Positions 23,064 to 33,427 of a DNA stretch of 64,000 nt are shown piece by piece. Made by a program: the position numbers and the translations under genes. Origin of the DNA: Mytilus edulis (taxonomy: Eukaryota; Mollusca; Bivalvia; Mytilida; Mytilidae); assembly GCF_963676685.1 (NCBI RefSeq), contig NC_092346.1:28037133-28101132 (forward strand). The letters run 5' to 3'. The stretch's first letter is position 1. Each line of letters starts with the position of its first letter. Under the pieces are notes generated by a model. It did no database searches and was not told the origin of the DNA. It saw only the letters and a program-made list of their open reading frames with translations.

Positions 23064-24405
23064 CTACCATGTGGTAAAAATGTCCTTAGCTAGTTTGGTC
23101 AAAGACACATCGTATAGATCAACTAGTTCGTGATGGTGTCCATAAAATTTTCGGAGTGTCAATTTTAATCTGTCCTCCTCATAACTTTGTTGGAGCAGTT
23201 TCTGTGTAAGGAGCACACTCCTGTATATGAAGTCCGAATAGTGTGAACAAGCACGAGAATAACGTATCAATTGTGATATGTAAACACCATACGATGGGGC
23301 AGAGGGTATGTTACTGCTGAGAAATGGGAAATTGATAATTGGGAAGTTGAAATCGTCCCGTTTATCATAGATTTTCGTGTGAAGTCGTCCATCTACGTCA
23401 ATATTGAGGAAAAGATCAAGGTATGAAGCAGTCATTCTAGTATCAGTAGTATCCTTAATTTCAAGTTCGCTGAGATATATGAGATGTAAGTATTGGCTGA
23501 AATATGGGTTATTCAAAGATAGAACATCATCAATATATCGGAAAATAAAAATTAAAGAATTTCGCAAGGTGCTTTTTCTTTTTGTCTTTTAGAAGGTTCT
23601 GAATGAATTCTGCTTCATACGAGTACAAAAAAAAAATCGGCCAGCAGGGGTGCAGAATTAGTACCCATTGGAATACCGACTGTTTGTTGAAATATAAATC
23701 CTCCAAACTCAACAAATATATTATCGATCAAAAAGTCCAGTATTTTGATAATATCATCTTCAGTATATTTTTTGGAAGATTCAGTGTGATTCTTCACAAA
23801 ATATGAATTATTGTAACCCAAAACAAGAATGTTGATGTTGATACCAAAAGAAAGAAGGACAGATTTATGATTTTGTAAAATTTCGTCCTTGGTAAATGAT
23901 GTTAAAGCATATGTGGGGTTACCAGTAGTTTTATTTCTTCCAAGGTCTGTTGTGAGACATTGCAAATAATGTTTTTTACATATGAAGACAATATTATTGG
24001 AGGCTTTATCTGCTGGAACAACGACATATTTGTCATGCAAAGAGGATAAAGCATCCACAACATCCGGATTCTTGAAAGGGTTAGTAACTCTTGTACTCAT
24101 ATTACATCGTAATTTTTGTATGCGCCTCTGAATGCATGATTGAATAGCTTTGATCCATTCAGACAAAGTGTCCAGTTCTGGTTCGTCTGGTTCGCGCTTT
24201 ACCCATTTTCTTGCATAGTCCTCAACTGCATCCATCAGTAACTTGAAATTCTTTTTCCAGTTGATGGGCTGGGGGATTCTATATTTGGTCCCTTGTCTAA
24301 CAACTCTCTTAGTTGTTCATTGGTAGCGATGACAAGGTCACCAGTAATAACATGACCAGATGGACTATAATTGTATTGTGACGATGCACAAGATGCACAA
24401 TAATC
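23064..24405 (-). pseudogene. Reverse transcriptase of a Penelope-like element, copy 1 (frameshifted, internal deletion)
   Basis: Sections of one RT-like protein are spread over three frames. N-terminal part: GDLVIATNEQLRELL, then MDAVEDYARKW, then a KYVVVPADKASNNIVF block. Then VLGYNNSYFVKNH, GIPMGTNSAPLLAD, the YIDDV catalytic motif (23530 region) and a conserved C-terminal part to the stop at 23064. Frameshifts are visible near 24275 (one base lost), 23632 (expanded poly-A/T run) and 23545. The protein jumps directly from LLSFGI to LVLGYNNS, so the region holding the first RT motifs is deleted. Three copies in this window share the part after LVLG. The class is inferred: the YIDD motif and C-terminal layout are Penelope-like, but no GIY-YIG domain follows. 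Confidence 0.8.
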
Positions 24406-24442
24406 AAACAACACAAATCTGTAAGTCTTTAAAGATACGTTC

Positions 24443-26120
24443 TTATGATACTTGATACAAAGCAATGTAGTTTGTTTTGTAGCCTAAGAGTAGTGAATTA
24501 TTTGTTTTGTTGTAGCAAACAGCCAGCGGTGCACATAGGTCATCACTAGCATTACAAATCTCTTAGCTCTGCTTTCCATTGTGCTGTATTAGTTTCAGAT
24601 TATGTGATTTTAAACCTGAAACATATACATTCTGATTCTTATCTACTGTTAGACCTGATGGGCAATCTATAAATCTATTTTCGAAAATCCGTATTTTTCC
24701 CCTGTCAAATTACAGCACTTTACTGTATTTCTACTCTCGTCTATATAGTATTGTTTGTCATCGGTAACAGTTATAAAATAAACAGACGAGTGTATGTCGA
24801 TGTTGATTGTCTGTAATATAGTTCCAGATAGGTCCATCATTAGTATCCCATGATCCTGCACTATAGTAAAGATGTTTCCATTGTAGTGAGATAGTCCGAA
24901 GCATCTGCCTTTACATCCTATTTTCGCCTCAACAGTAGTTTCCTTAATGTTTAAAATTTCTATACAATTGCTATTTGGATATGTAACAGCAATACGATCT
25001 GTATCTATTTCTGTTATATCGAATGCCTTACTTTTGGTCTGAACGTCACGAACATATTCTCCTCTGTCATCGTATTCCACCAATTTACCTGTTTTCCAGA
25101 AGTCTGTAATAAAAATTCGTCCATCCGACATCATAAGACATCATGTGGTTTGGCCCTGCGGTCGTACGTCAAATTTCAGCTTTAATTGGTGATTGACATC
25201 ATGTATAGTTCGCATTGACCCACGGACTTGTATTTGAGCCTGATCAATCATAGCATTTTTTAACTTCAGATAGGCATTCGTTTCGGTTATAAGTATTTCG
25301 CCAAACTGCTTGACCTCATTCATCAATAAAATGACCACAGTATTTAATTTCATTCAATAGTGAAGTTCTGTTCTTGGCCTTTTTCGACTTTTAGTGTTTT
25401 AATTTTTTCCATTGTAATGTTGTTCATCTGACATGTGCCAAGGAATACTTGAAGGTCGGATGCAAACAGTTTCATTTGTTGTGTCTGTTCCTCTAATTTT
25501 GTAAACTCTTTCTCCATCACTTCCAACTTTTTAAGAAATTTACTGTATTTTGGCTTATAGTTTTCAATTTTCAGTCGGAGTTCCAGAAGGATTTTTTCTT
25601 CTAGTGCATCTAAATGTTTGATGAGCTTTAGTTTTGTTTGCAGGATAGTTGTTTTAATCATTTGTTCGTCTGTTTTGATTTTGGCTGATGCCGATAATCG
25701 GTTTTTAATACAGTGTCTTACGTTTTCCAGTGTTCTAGATATTGTTTTCTCTAATTCTGTAAGTCCAGCTGAACTCTTTGCATTTTCAGCTGCATCGTCT
25801 ATTGAAATGATATCCTCTGCCTGACAAGTTTTATGTGCAGATGGAACGCAGACTGCACATTTGGCAACACCATGATATTTCCAAAATAGATCGAGCTTTT
25901 TTCCATGGGTTTTACATGTCAGATCAACTGAAACATCTTGAATTTTCAAGTAGTCTTCGATGGTAATCATCTTGTGATCTCTTGTAAGTTTCAAAGATCT
26001 ATGGCTTTTCTCGCAATCTCTACAAAATCCCTCTTCGCACTGGGTGCACCACTTAATCGCAACATTTGTAGTGCTTTCATATGCACATGGACCGCAAGGT
26101 ATTAAGGGATTAGAGGCCAT
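24443..26120 (-). pseudogene. B-box / beta-propeller protein, pseudogene copy
   Basis: A broken duplicate of the intact gene at 33428-35104, collinear from the ATG at 26120 (MASNPLIPCGPC) to a TAA at 24443. Disabling changes are: one base lost at about 25352 (after QEQNFTIE), an in-frame TGA at about 25139 where the intact copy has glycine, another one-base loss at about 24688, and a TAA at about 24555 inside the last propeller blade. In addition the B-box 2 zinc ligand C80 is tryptophan (LDLFWKYHG). An acceptor-like CTATAG lies directly before the ATG, as in the intact copy. RT copy 1 follows its 3' end within about 40 bp. Confidence 0.9.
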
Positions 26121-26282
26121 AACCTATAGCAATTCTGAAATACAAGACAAAAATGTTTTTTTTTTGTGAAACTTAAAATTGGTATCTATTATAATCAGCG
26201 TTTTGACTGTAAATATATATATATATTAAGTATAGTAAGAGTCTTTACTCAATCCGTAGCATTATTTATAAATCCAGCATCA

Positions 26283-26390
26283 GGGTGTGGGATTTTCTGG
26301 TTGTATTGAAGCCCCATTGGTGGCATCGGGCTGATTTCTGTTCTTTGGTTGGGTTGTTGTTTTTTCCCCATTTCCATTTATAATTGTAAG
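26283..26390 (+). repeat. Repeat family D fragment
   Basis: Shares the block around TTGAAGCCCCATTGGTGGC and TTTCCCCATTTCC with 47400-47510 (plus) and 52345-52472 (minus). Non-coding. Confidence 0.45.
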
Positions 26391-27220
26391 CATGACGACA
26401 ATTTTTATATGCTAGATTCTAGACAGGGTCCTTCATTTTTGGCAAAAAATAAACATAATTTTGAAATATTTCAGGTCTTATATAGTAAAAGAGTTTGGTT
26501 TTTGATTTCGAAAAACGTTTCTTGATAAGGTGGCGAAACAAGTACCATTTTTCTCTGGACACTTTCATGTCTTACAAAACAACAACGAACATTAAATGTT
26601 TCAGTAAGCCTAAATATAGATTAATTAATTAAATACGACAGGTGTATGACTCTTTTTCTCGAAAATATTTAATAATTTAAGTATCAAACATGAATGTATT
26701 AATCTAAGTGTAAAATATCAACAGATAATATTTAACGTAAAAAAAAAGAATAAAATTAATGTTTTCAAATTTTCATTATTCCATGCGTAAACACAATATG
26801 GCCCCGTTGCCAACTTAGCTGAGCAACTTAGTAACAATTGCGCAACGAAAGACATAATTATATTGAATTTCAAAATTAATTAGATACTAAGCGTACGTAT
26901 TGCCAACACTTGTTAATCAAATAACCTGACAGCAATAAAAAGCACCATTTATAACAAGTACACAAAAAGATTACAACAAGGAAGCTTATTACAGATAAAA
27001 TCAATTTGACGAAAATATTTTTATCTTATATTTTAAGTAGAAATGTTTCTGATATCTGTGATTTGTTTTTTACCTATTATTACTTACTTTCAAATTTCAA
27101 GTTCGATAATGTCGTCTTACCCTAATGACACCTTTCTTTTATGTCCAAAATACTCCGCCTGTCTTGATTCAAGTTTTGACACATTCACAACCAATAGTTG
27201 ATAAAGGTTGTCAGGCGGGA
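26390..27220. other. Intergenic, no gene seen
   Basis: AT-rich sequence between the pseudogene and the SINE array with no supported exon. Confidence 0.5.
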
Positions 27221-28594
27221 AAATTCAAAATGGCCAGGATTCGAACCCATGCTACTGTGATATCGTGACACTAAATTGCCTGCACTGCAGCCGTCCCGCT
27301 AGACCACACGACCACCTGGGCTCTACAAAAAAAAAGCCTTCGCTGGCCGTGTGTTACCTTTCCATGTCAGTTTTAATCTAGTGGCGTACTGCAGTACATG
27401 ATGTATAAGGCATGAAGATGTTATTGTTACAGATCAGCTAAATTATATTTAGTAAAGGATCCTACAAATTAATGTAAGATACAGTCACAGAAAATAATTA
27501 TATTTATAAGAACGTCTGAGTCAGTGACAACTCTACAACAGATGTATCCATCGTATCGTCATCAATGATGGTGATACATGGCTGTGTACATAATGTATAT
27601 ACAACTCGTCTTAACATCAACCCAACAATGTTAAATCTGTAAATTTGCTTTCACAAATTTTTGGTTCTTCCCTCGCCGGGATTCGAACCCAATGCTACTG
27701 GGATATCGTGACACCAAATCGCCTGCAACTGCAGCCGTCCCGCTAGACCACACAACCACCTGGGCTCTACAAAAATAAAGCTTTCGCTGGCCGTGTGTTA
27801 CCTTTCCATGTCAGTTTTAATCTAGTGGCGTACTGCAGTACATGATATATAAGGCATGAAGATGTTATTGTTTACAGATCAGCTAAATTATCTATAGTAA
27901 AGGATCCTACAAATTAATGTAAGATACAGTCACAGAAAATAATTATATTTATAAGTACGTCTAAGTCAGTGACAACTCTACAACAGATGTATCAATCGGA
28001 TCGTCATCAACGATGGTGATACATGGCTGTGTACATAATGTATATACAACTCGTCTAAACATCAACCCAACAATGTTAGATCTGTAAATTTGCTTTTGCA
28101 AATTTTTAGTTCTTTCCTCGCCGGGATTCGATCCCATGCTACTGGGATATCGTGACACCAAATCGCCTGCACTGCAGCCGTCCCGCTAGACCACACGACC
28201 ACCTGGGCTCTACAAATATAAAGCTTCCGCTGACCGTGTGTTACCTTTCTACGTCAGTTTTAATCTAGTGGCGTACTGCAGTACATGATATATAAGGCAT
28301 GGAGATGTTATTGTTACAGATCAGCTAAATTATCTATAGTAAAGGATCCTACAAATTAATGTAATATACAGTCACAGAAAATAATTATATTTATAAGTAC
28401 GTCTGAGTCAGTGACAACTCTAAAACAGATGTATCCATCGGATCGTCATCAATGCTGTGTACATAATGTATATACAACTCGTCTAAACATCAACCCAACA
28501 ATGTTAGATCTGTAAATTTGCTTTCGCAAATTTTTGGTTCTTCCCTCGCAGGGATTCGAACCCATGCTACTGTGATATCGTGACACCAAATCGC
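27214..28594 (-). repeat. Tandem array of a tRNA-headed SINE-like unit (~443 bp)
   Basis: Three direct copies and a truncated fourth on the minus strand. Each starts with a tRNA-like head: box A-like GTGGTCTAGCGGGA, then about 60 bp, then box B GGTTCGAATCC, spacing and arm size suggesting a class II (Leu/Ser-like) tRNA. Heads are at about 27234-27326, 27680-27770, 28122-28214 and 28550-28594. The same motif (CCGTCCCGCT) recurs at 27291, 27735 and 28178, giving periods of 444 and 443 bp. The body ends with GTGTTACCTTTCCATGTCAG-type sequence near each junction. Every unit thus carries its own internal polymerase III promoter. Confidence 0.8.
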
Positions 28595-28745
28595 GTCTAG
28601 CGGGACGGCTGCAGTGCAGGCGATTTGGTGTCACGATATCACAGTAGCATGGGTTCGAATCCCGGCGAGGGAAAAACCAAAAATTTGCAAAAGCAAATTT
28701 ACAGATCTAACATTGTTGGGTTGATGTTTAGACGAGTTGTATATA
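28470..28745. repeat. Large palindrome formed by head-to-head SINE units
   Basis: The left arm (28470-28594) and right arm (28621-28745) are near-perfect inverted copies of ~125 bp, with a 26 bp spacer containing the box A side of the tRNA head. The switch from minus- to plus-strand units happens here. Confidence 0.85.
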
Positions 28746-28757
28746 TATATATATATG

Positions 28758-29753
28758 CCCATCCCTCAATAAAATTCACATATGAAATCTCTGACTCTAA
28801 GATCACATTTCTTGACACTACAACGCAATTGAGGGATGGAAACATATTAACAGATCTGTATTGCAAGCCCACAGACAAACATCAATATCTATCTCCTTTG
28901 AGTTGTCATCCCAAACACTGCACCAAGAGCATTCCCTACAGCCAGGCCATACGAATAAAAAGGATTTGCTCCACCAACGATATTGCAAAAAAAACGTCTA
29001 CAAGAACTTCGCGGTCACCTTAAACATCGGGGCTACAAAAGAAAAGACATTGATAAAGGTTTTTCTCGTGCTAACAACATCAGCCGAGATGAGCTTTTAC
29101 AATATAAAGAAAAAAAGGTCAACAAGAGGGTGCCTTTTGTGTTGAATTACCATCCAAAATTTGACAACTTATCTCACCTAATCCGCGAAAATTGGAAAGA
29201 GATCGAAAAACATTCAAAACTATCCAAGATCTTTCCCGAGCCACCTGTACTGGCATTCCGTAGGCCCAAAAGCCTTAAAGACTTGCTGGTGAGAGCTGAT
29301 TTATCCTCTCAAGCAGGCTTATCATCTATGGGATCTTGCAAGGGTTGCGGAAACAAACGATGTCTGACTTGCAAACAAATACTGGATACCCAGACTTTTA
29401 ACAGTCACTCCACTGGCACAGAATACACCATATTTTGCAATGTTAATTGCAAGACTACAAATGTTGTGTATCTCTTACAGTGTAAATGTGGTAAACAGTA
29501 TGTTGGCGAGTCAGAACAGCCGTTTCACAAACGAATGAACGGCCATCGTAGCGACTACCAATGCAAGCCAGACCTCCCTCTCAGTCGACATTTGAGATCC
29601 CCTGGCCACACTAAGGCAGATCTCAATCGACTGACCATTAAAATCATTGACCACAACTCTGCTTGGTCTAAGGAGGATAGACTCGCTCGGGAAAGATTTT
29701 GGATACGAAAATTAACAACTTTGGCACCAAATGGGATAAATGAAAAGATGTAG
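28758..29753 (+). pseudogene. Penelope-like element, 3' part with GIY-YIG endonuclease (5' truncated, one frameshift)
   Basis: The first frame (28758-29020) reads the RT thumb/C-terminal part: KITFLDTTTQLRDG, TDLYCKPTDKHQYL, SIPYSQAIRIKRICS. A frameshift near 28985-29000 (run of A) moves to the frame ending at 29753. This contains the linker cysteines (CKGCGNKRCLTC) and a GIY-YIG nuclease: VVYLLQCKCGKQYVGES, followed by conserved arginine (HKRMNGH) and a glutamate-bearing helix (EDRLARERFWI). The catalytic RT palm is absent because the copy starts at a TA microsatellite (28740-28757). The nuclease of such elements nicks target DNA for retrotransposition. The domain itself looks undamaged. Confidence 0.9.
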
Positions 29754-30532
29754 TTCGACTCCGTGTAGTGCTTCACATTCAGGTTATATTACTTATTATT
29801 ACAGTCTCTGGTTCTTTTTCTTAACCTTTTTCATTTGTTAAATACATTTGTTGAAGATGCCAATTTAAATTGCTTAATTTTTTGAGGGATGTATAAGTAC
29901 CTAGCCACGTTCTTCTAGTTATACTTAGTAAAAAAATATTATTACATTTTTACGACCGTTTGTTCACGATGTTTAAATATTCAGACTCTATTGTAACTAC
30001 TTTACTCTCAATTTCAAATATTTAGATCGTTCAGTGCTGTCTATTTGGTAATTTTACAGACGTTATCATGCGTATACATGTTATACCATCATAATTGTCG
30101 TTCCCGATACAGTTTTAGAATTGTGCTAGTTCAAATCGCACATTATTATTTGTATTTAAAGCATATATATGAGCTCTCTGTTGTAATAAACCATATAACC
30201 TATGTCGTGTTAACATTTTTTTAGAATGGTGCAAGCGTCTTTACTGATGTTCGGTTTGACTTTTTTTATTGTATAAAATTAAAGATTTAGTAAAAGTTTA
30301 ATCTAACGAGACTCAAAGATGATTCATTTCACATCAGAATCTGACTGACGAAGGATATCTGTTATCCGAAATATTTATAAATAATTACATTTATAGTTAC
30401 CTTTTTTTTTGTATTTGGAGTTGTTGTGTACACTTTTTTAGGCGTTTATATAATTTATTTATTGTGTACATGTATCGTTACTCGTAACGATCCAGCGCCC
30501 TCGTGGGGAAAATCGTTGACTACTATACAGAC

Positions 30533-30540
<8 letters not shown>
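29754..30540 (+). repeat. 3' untranslated part of the Penelope-like copy
   Basis: Non-coding region running to the TA run at 30539. Its end (AAATCGTTGACTA, then TA repeats) resembles, inverted, the segment at 31441-31500 (minus strand TTATCGTTGACTATTC, then TA repeats), so two 3' ends of the same family lie at TA runs here. It contains a hammerhead-like motif at 30345-30371. Confidence 0.65.
30345..30371 (+). ncRNA. Hammerhead-like motif in the Penelope-like 3' region
   Basis: CTGACGA, then a hairpin GGATA-TCTGT-TATCC, then GAAA. It matches CUGANGA/GAAA, but one extra A sits between the core and stem II, and no convincing stem III/cut site was found. Hammerheads are known in Penelope-like elements. 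A related but more degenerate hairpin is at 31609-31638 on the minus strand. Confidence 0.35.
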
Positions 30541-30572
<32 letters not shown>

Positions 30573-30579
<7 letters not shown>

Positions 30580-30735
30580 CTCGTCTAAACATCAACTAAA
30601 CAATGTTAGATCTGTAAATTTGCTTTCGCAAATTTTTGGTTCTTCCCTCGCCGAGATTCGAACCCATGCATATATATATATATATATATATATACAACTC
30701 GTCTAAACATCAACCCAACAATGTTAGATCTGTAA
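30573..30735 (-). repeat. SINE-unit fragments between TA runs
   Basis: Two partial minus-strand units (30578-30668 and 30694-30738), each starting ACTCGTCTAAACATCAAC and separated by a second TA run (30669-30693). They flank the Penelope-like copy on its right, in inverse orientation to the flank on its left. Confidence 0.7.
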
Positions 30736-31436
30736 ATTAGCCCAGGTGGTCGTGTGGTCTAGCGGGACGGCTACAGTGCAGGCGATTTGGTGTCACGATA
30801 TCACAGTAGCATGGGTTCGAATCCCGGCGAGGGAAGAACCAAAAATTTGCGAAAGCAAATTTACAGATCTAACATTGTTGGGTTGATGTTTAGACGAGTT
30901 GTATATACATTATGTACACAGCCATGTATCACCATCATTGATGGCGATCCGATGGATACATCTGTTGTAGGGTTGTCACTGACTCAGACGTACTTATGAA
31001 TATAATTATTTTCTGTGACTGTATCTTACATTAATTTGTAGGATCCTTTACTATAGATAATTTAGCTGATCTGTAACAATAACATCTTCATGCCTTATAT
31101 ATCATGTACTGTAGTACGCCGCTAGATTAAAACTGACGTGGAAAGGTAACACATGCCCACCGAAAGCTCTTTTATTTGAGAGCCCAGGTGGTCGTGTGGT
31201 CTAGCGGGACGGCTACAGTGCAGGCGATTTGGTGTCACGATATCACAGTAGCATGGGTTCGAATCCCGGCGAGGGAAGAACCAAAAATTTGCGAAAGCAA
31301 ATTTACAGATCTAACATTGTTGGGTTGATGTTTAGACGAGTTGTATATACATTATGTACACAGCCATGTATCACCATCATTGATGGCGATCCGATGGATA
31401 CATCTGTTGTAGGGTTGTCACTGACTCAGACGTACT

Positions 31437-31440
<4 letters not shown>
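30736..31440 (+). repeat. SINE-like tandem units, plus strand
   Basis: One complete unit and most of a second. The tRNA-like heads are at 30739-30835 and 31181-31277 (AGCGGGACGG at 30761 and 31203, period 442 bp). The second unit ends at a TA run (31437-31461). Same family as 27214-28594 but opposite orientation. Confidence 0.8.
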
Positions 31441-31461
<21 letters not shown>

Positions 31462-31467
<6 letters not shown>

Positions 31468-31740
31468 ACTGAATGAATAGTCAACGATAAATCTTACGGG
31501 GCGATTGATCATATAAACATGATGCAGTACACTACAAAATATAATATATAACAAGTCAAAAAGGGTACAACATCACCAAAAACACAATAAAACGAACAAT
31601 ATGTTAGATATTTCGGATAACAGGTATCCTTCCTCGGTAATTGCACGATAACAAAGATAAAATTGAGTTTGTGCAAATTGATATCAGATACACTCGTTTT
31701 CAATGATAAATTTATCAAGTTATCGTTGCATTACAAATAT
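31462..31740 (-). mobile_element. Second Penelope-like 3' end (fragment)
   Basis: Minus strand: hairpin GGATACCTGTTATCCGAAA (31610-31632), GTAGTGTACTGCATCATG, CGTTGACTATTC, then the TA run. Matches the layout of 30345-30560. No coding part remains. The left limit is arbitrary. Confidence 0.5.
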
Positions 31741-32219
31741 ACAAATATTCAAATTAGATATAATCATAAATTGTTTTTGAACAGGTTAAATAATTCAGTT
31801 ATTCAGATAATTTCTATTTTTAATTAAAAGAGACACCTAAAGATTAGATGTATGAGACAAATGACAATAATACCTTGAAGTATGACAAAAAACAACCGGA
31901 AAAGAAGTTCCTGTTTTAGCAAATTTCCATACCTGGTTGGGTTTTAAAATTTAAAAAGTTACTAGATCACTGTCCTATTAATTTCAAATATTGGAATGGC
32001 AAAATGTGAAAATATACAAAGTAATGTACAACAAAATCAGTATTATACGGACAATTAGTGTAAATTAAGAGAGATAAAGTTAACAAAGTGTATCATATAC
32101 CAACTGTTTTGAATAAGGGTGGGTCCAAACAAAAACCATTCTTCACCTTACACTTTACACACACATTTTTCTTTTTGATTTTCAAGCCAGTGTAAAATAA
32201 TAAGAACACAAACTTATTA

Positions 32220-32395
32220 AAGCTATCATGTTTATAATTTAGAACACCAGACACGCGTTTCGTCTACATTTGACTCATAAGTGTCACCCGAATCAAAATC
32301 GTTCGAAAACTAATTCGAATAACATTACAAAATTCCAATAATTATGCGATATAAGGCTAAGGCAACTTAACCATGGGAACTAAAAACCTTATTGT
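32220..32395 (-). repeat. Hammerhead repeat, partial and degenerate
   Basis: Minus strand ribozyme at 32241-32290 has CTTATGA (G5 lost) but keeps stem II, GAAA and GTC. Family sequence continues to about 32380 (CTTAGCC block). Confidence 0.65.
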
Positions 32396-32399
32396 TTTA

Positions 32400-33420
32400 A
32401 TTTTTCAGTAAACTATAGCAAAAGTGTTGACCAATCAATACATCGACTACGTGGTTGTTAAAGCCTATCAAATATACCAGCCGGTTTATAATTCGGTACA
32501 TCAGATCACCAATTCGTCTTCCAACGTCAACTCTGTAAAAGTGAGACTGTGGGGAAAACAAAGGCAGAAAATAGCAAAAGAACCAGGGAAAAAGACACAA
32601 TGACAACGCCATTGAAAGTATATCTTAACTCAACGAAACAACAAACAACAGTCTACCAAACACTGAACAGAATACGAATGCACGAGCTAAGGGAACCACT
32701 GCAATAACCGGGGGTGATCTTAAATGCTCTGAATGGGTGAGCAGGTCGTTTACAACATGTGGAACCTGTCCCATTGCTCATGTAGGTAAAGCTTACAAAA
32801 TTCGAGAATTTAAAAAAACAAAAATAAACCGAACCAAAAATGTAGCAGAATCAATTTCTTCATGAATTAAAGCGAGTTGGGAATTCAACAAAAGCCAGCA
32901 CGGTCATATGAGGTATTTTTCACATTATGGTTCAGAGAATTGTACTTTGTTTCTGCTATCGTTTCACACATTCCTGTCGGTATGATGGAATTGCATGCGA
33001 CTGTCATACGAGTGAGAGTTTTAGCTAGCTATACAATCAGGTTTAACATGTTTGAACCACCATTTTCTACATAGAAAATGTCTGTACCAAGTCAGGAATA
33101 TGACAGTTGTTATCCATTCATTTGATGTGTTTGAACTTTTTATTTTGCAATTTGATTATGAACTTTCCGTTTTCAATTTTTTCTCGGGGTTCAGTATTTT
33201 TGTGATTTTGCTTTTTTCATATTAATTTACATTAAACACGATGTATTTTTGTTATATGACTTTTTTCGTTCCTTGTGGAAACTCATCTCTTTATATTTTT
33301 TGTTTCATTTTCATCTCTCCAAAAAATTAAAATGATAAATAACATAAAGTTATTGAAAAGAGCAATCATGGTAAGTTAAATAAAAAAAAACACACACACA
33401 AATCATCAAGTGTTAATAAA
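32400..33420. other. Intergenic, repeat fragments only
   Basis: Contains a degenerate piece of family C at 33040-33150 (TGTACCAAGTCAGGAATATG) and a CA run near 33390. No exon supported; the 65-codon frame at 32877 overlaps the repeat. Confidence 0.5.
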
Positions 33421-33427
33421 TACGTTC

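Noticed and set aside
23404-23592. Conserved 62-65 codon frames antisense to the RT (also 39054 and 56016)
   Set aside because: They are shadows of the RT coding strand. Their similarity follows from conservation of the RT itself.
25618-25824. Antisense frames in both B-box genes (also 34602)
   Set aside because: Shadows of the coiled-coil coding sequence on the other strand.
27234-27326. Possible functional tRNA gene
   Set aside because: Box A and box B are present, but the head is part of a repeated 443 bp unit and I could not fold a proper acceptor stem; called a tRNA-derived repeat.
27961-28161. Repeated short frames beginning MVSRY.SSMGSNPGE in several places (also 28449, 28625, 30787, 31229)
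   Set aside because: They are translations of the tRNA-like head of the SINE unit. Recurrence reflects the repeat, not a protein family.
30533-30577. TA dinucleotide runs as functional sites
   Set aside because: Simple microsatellites. Noted only as borders of the Penelope-like insertions.
27214-31440. CRISPR-like direct repeats
   Set aside because: Units are 443 bp, carry no short spacer structure, and occur in a eukaryotic genome.
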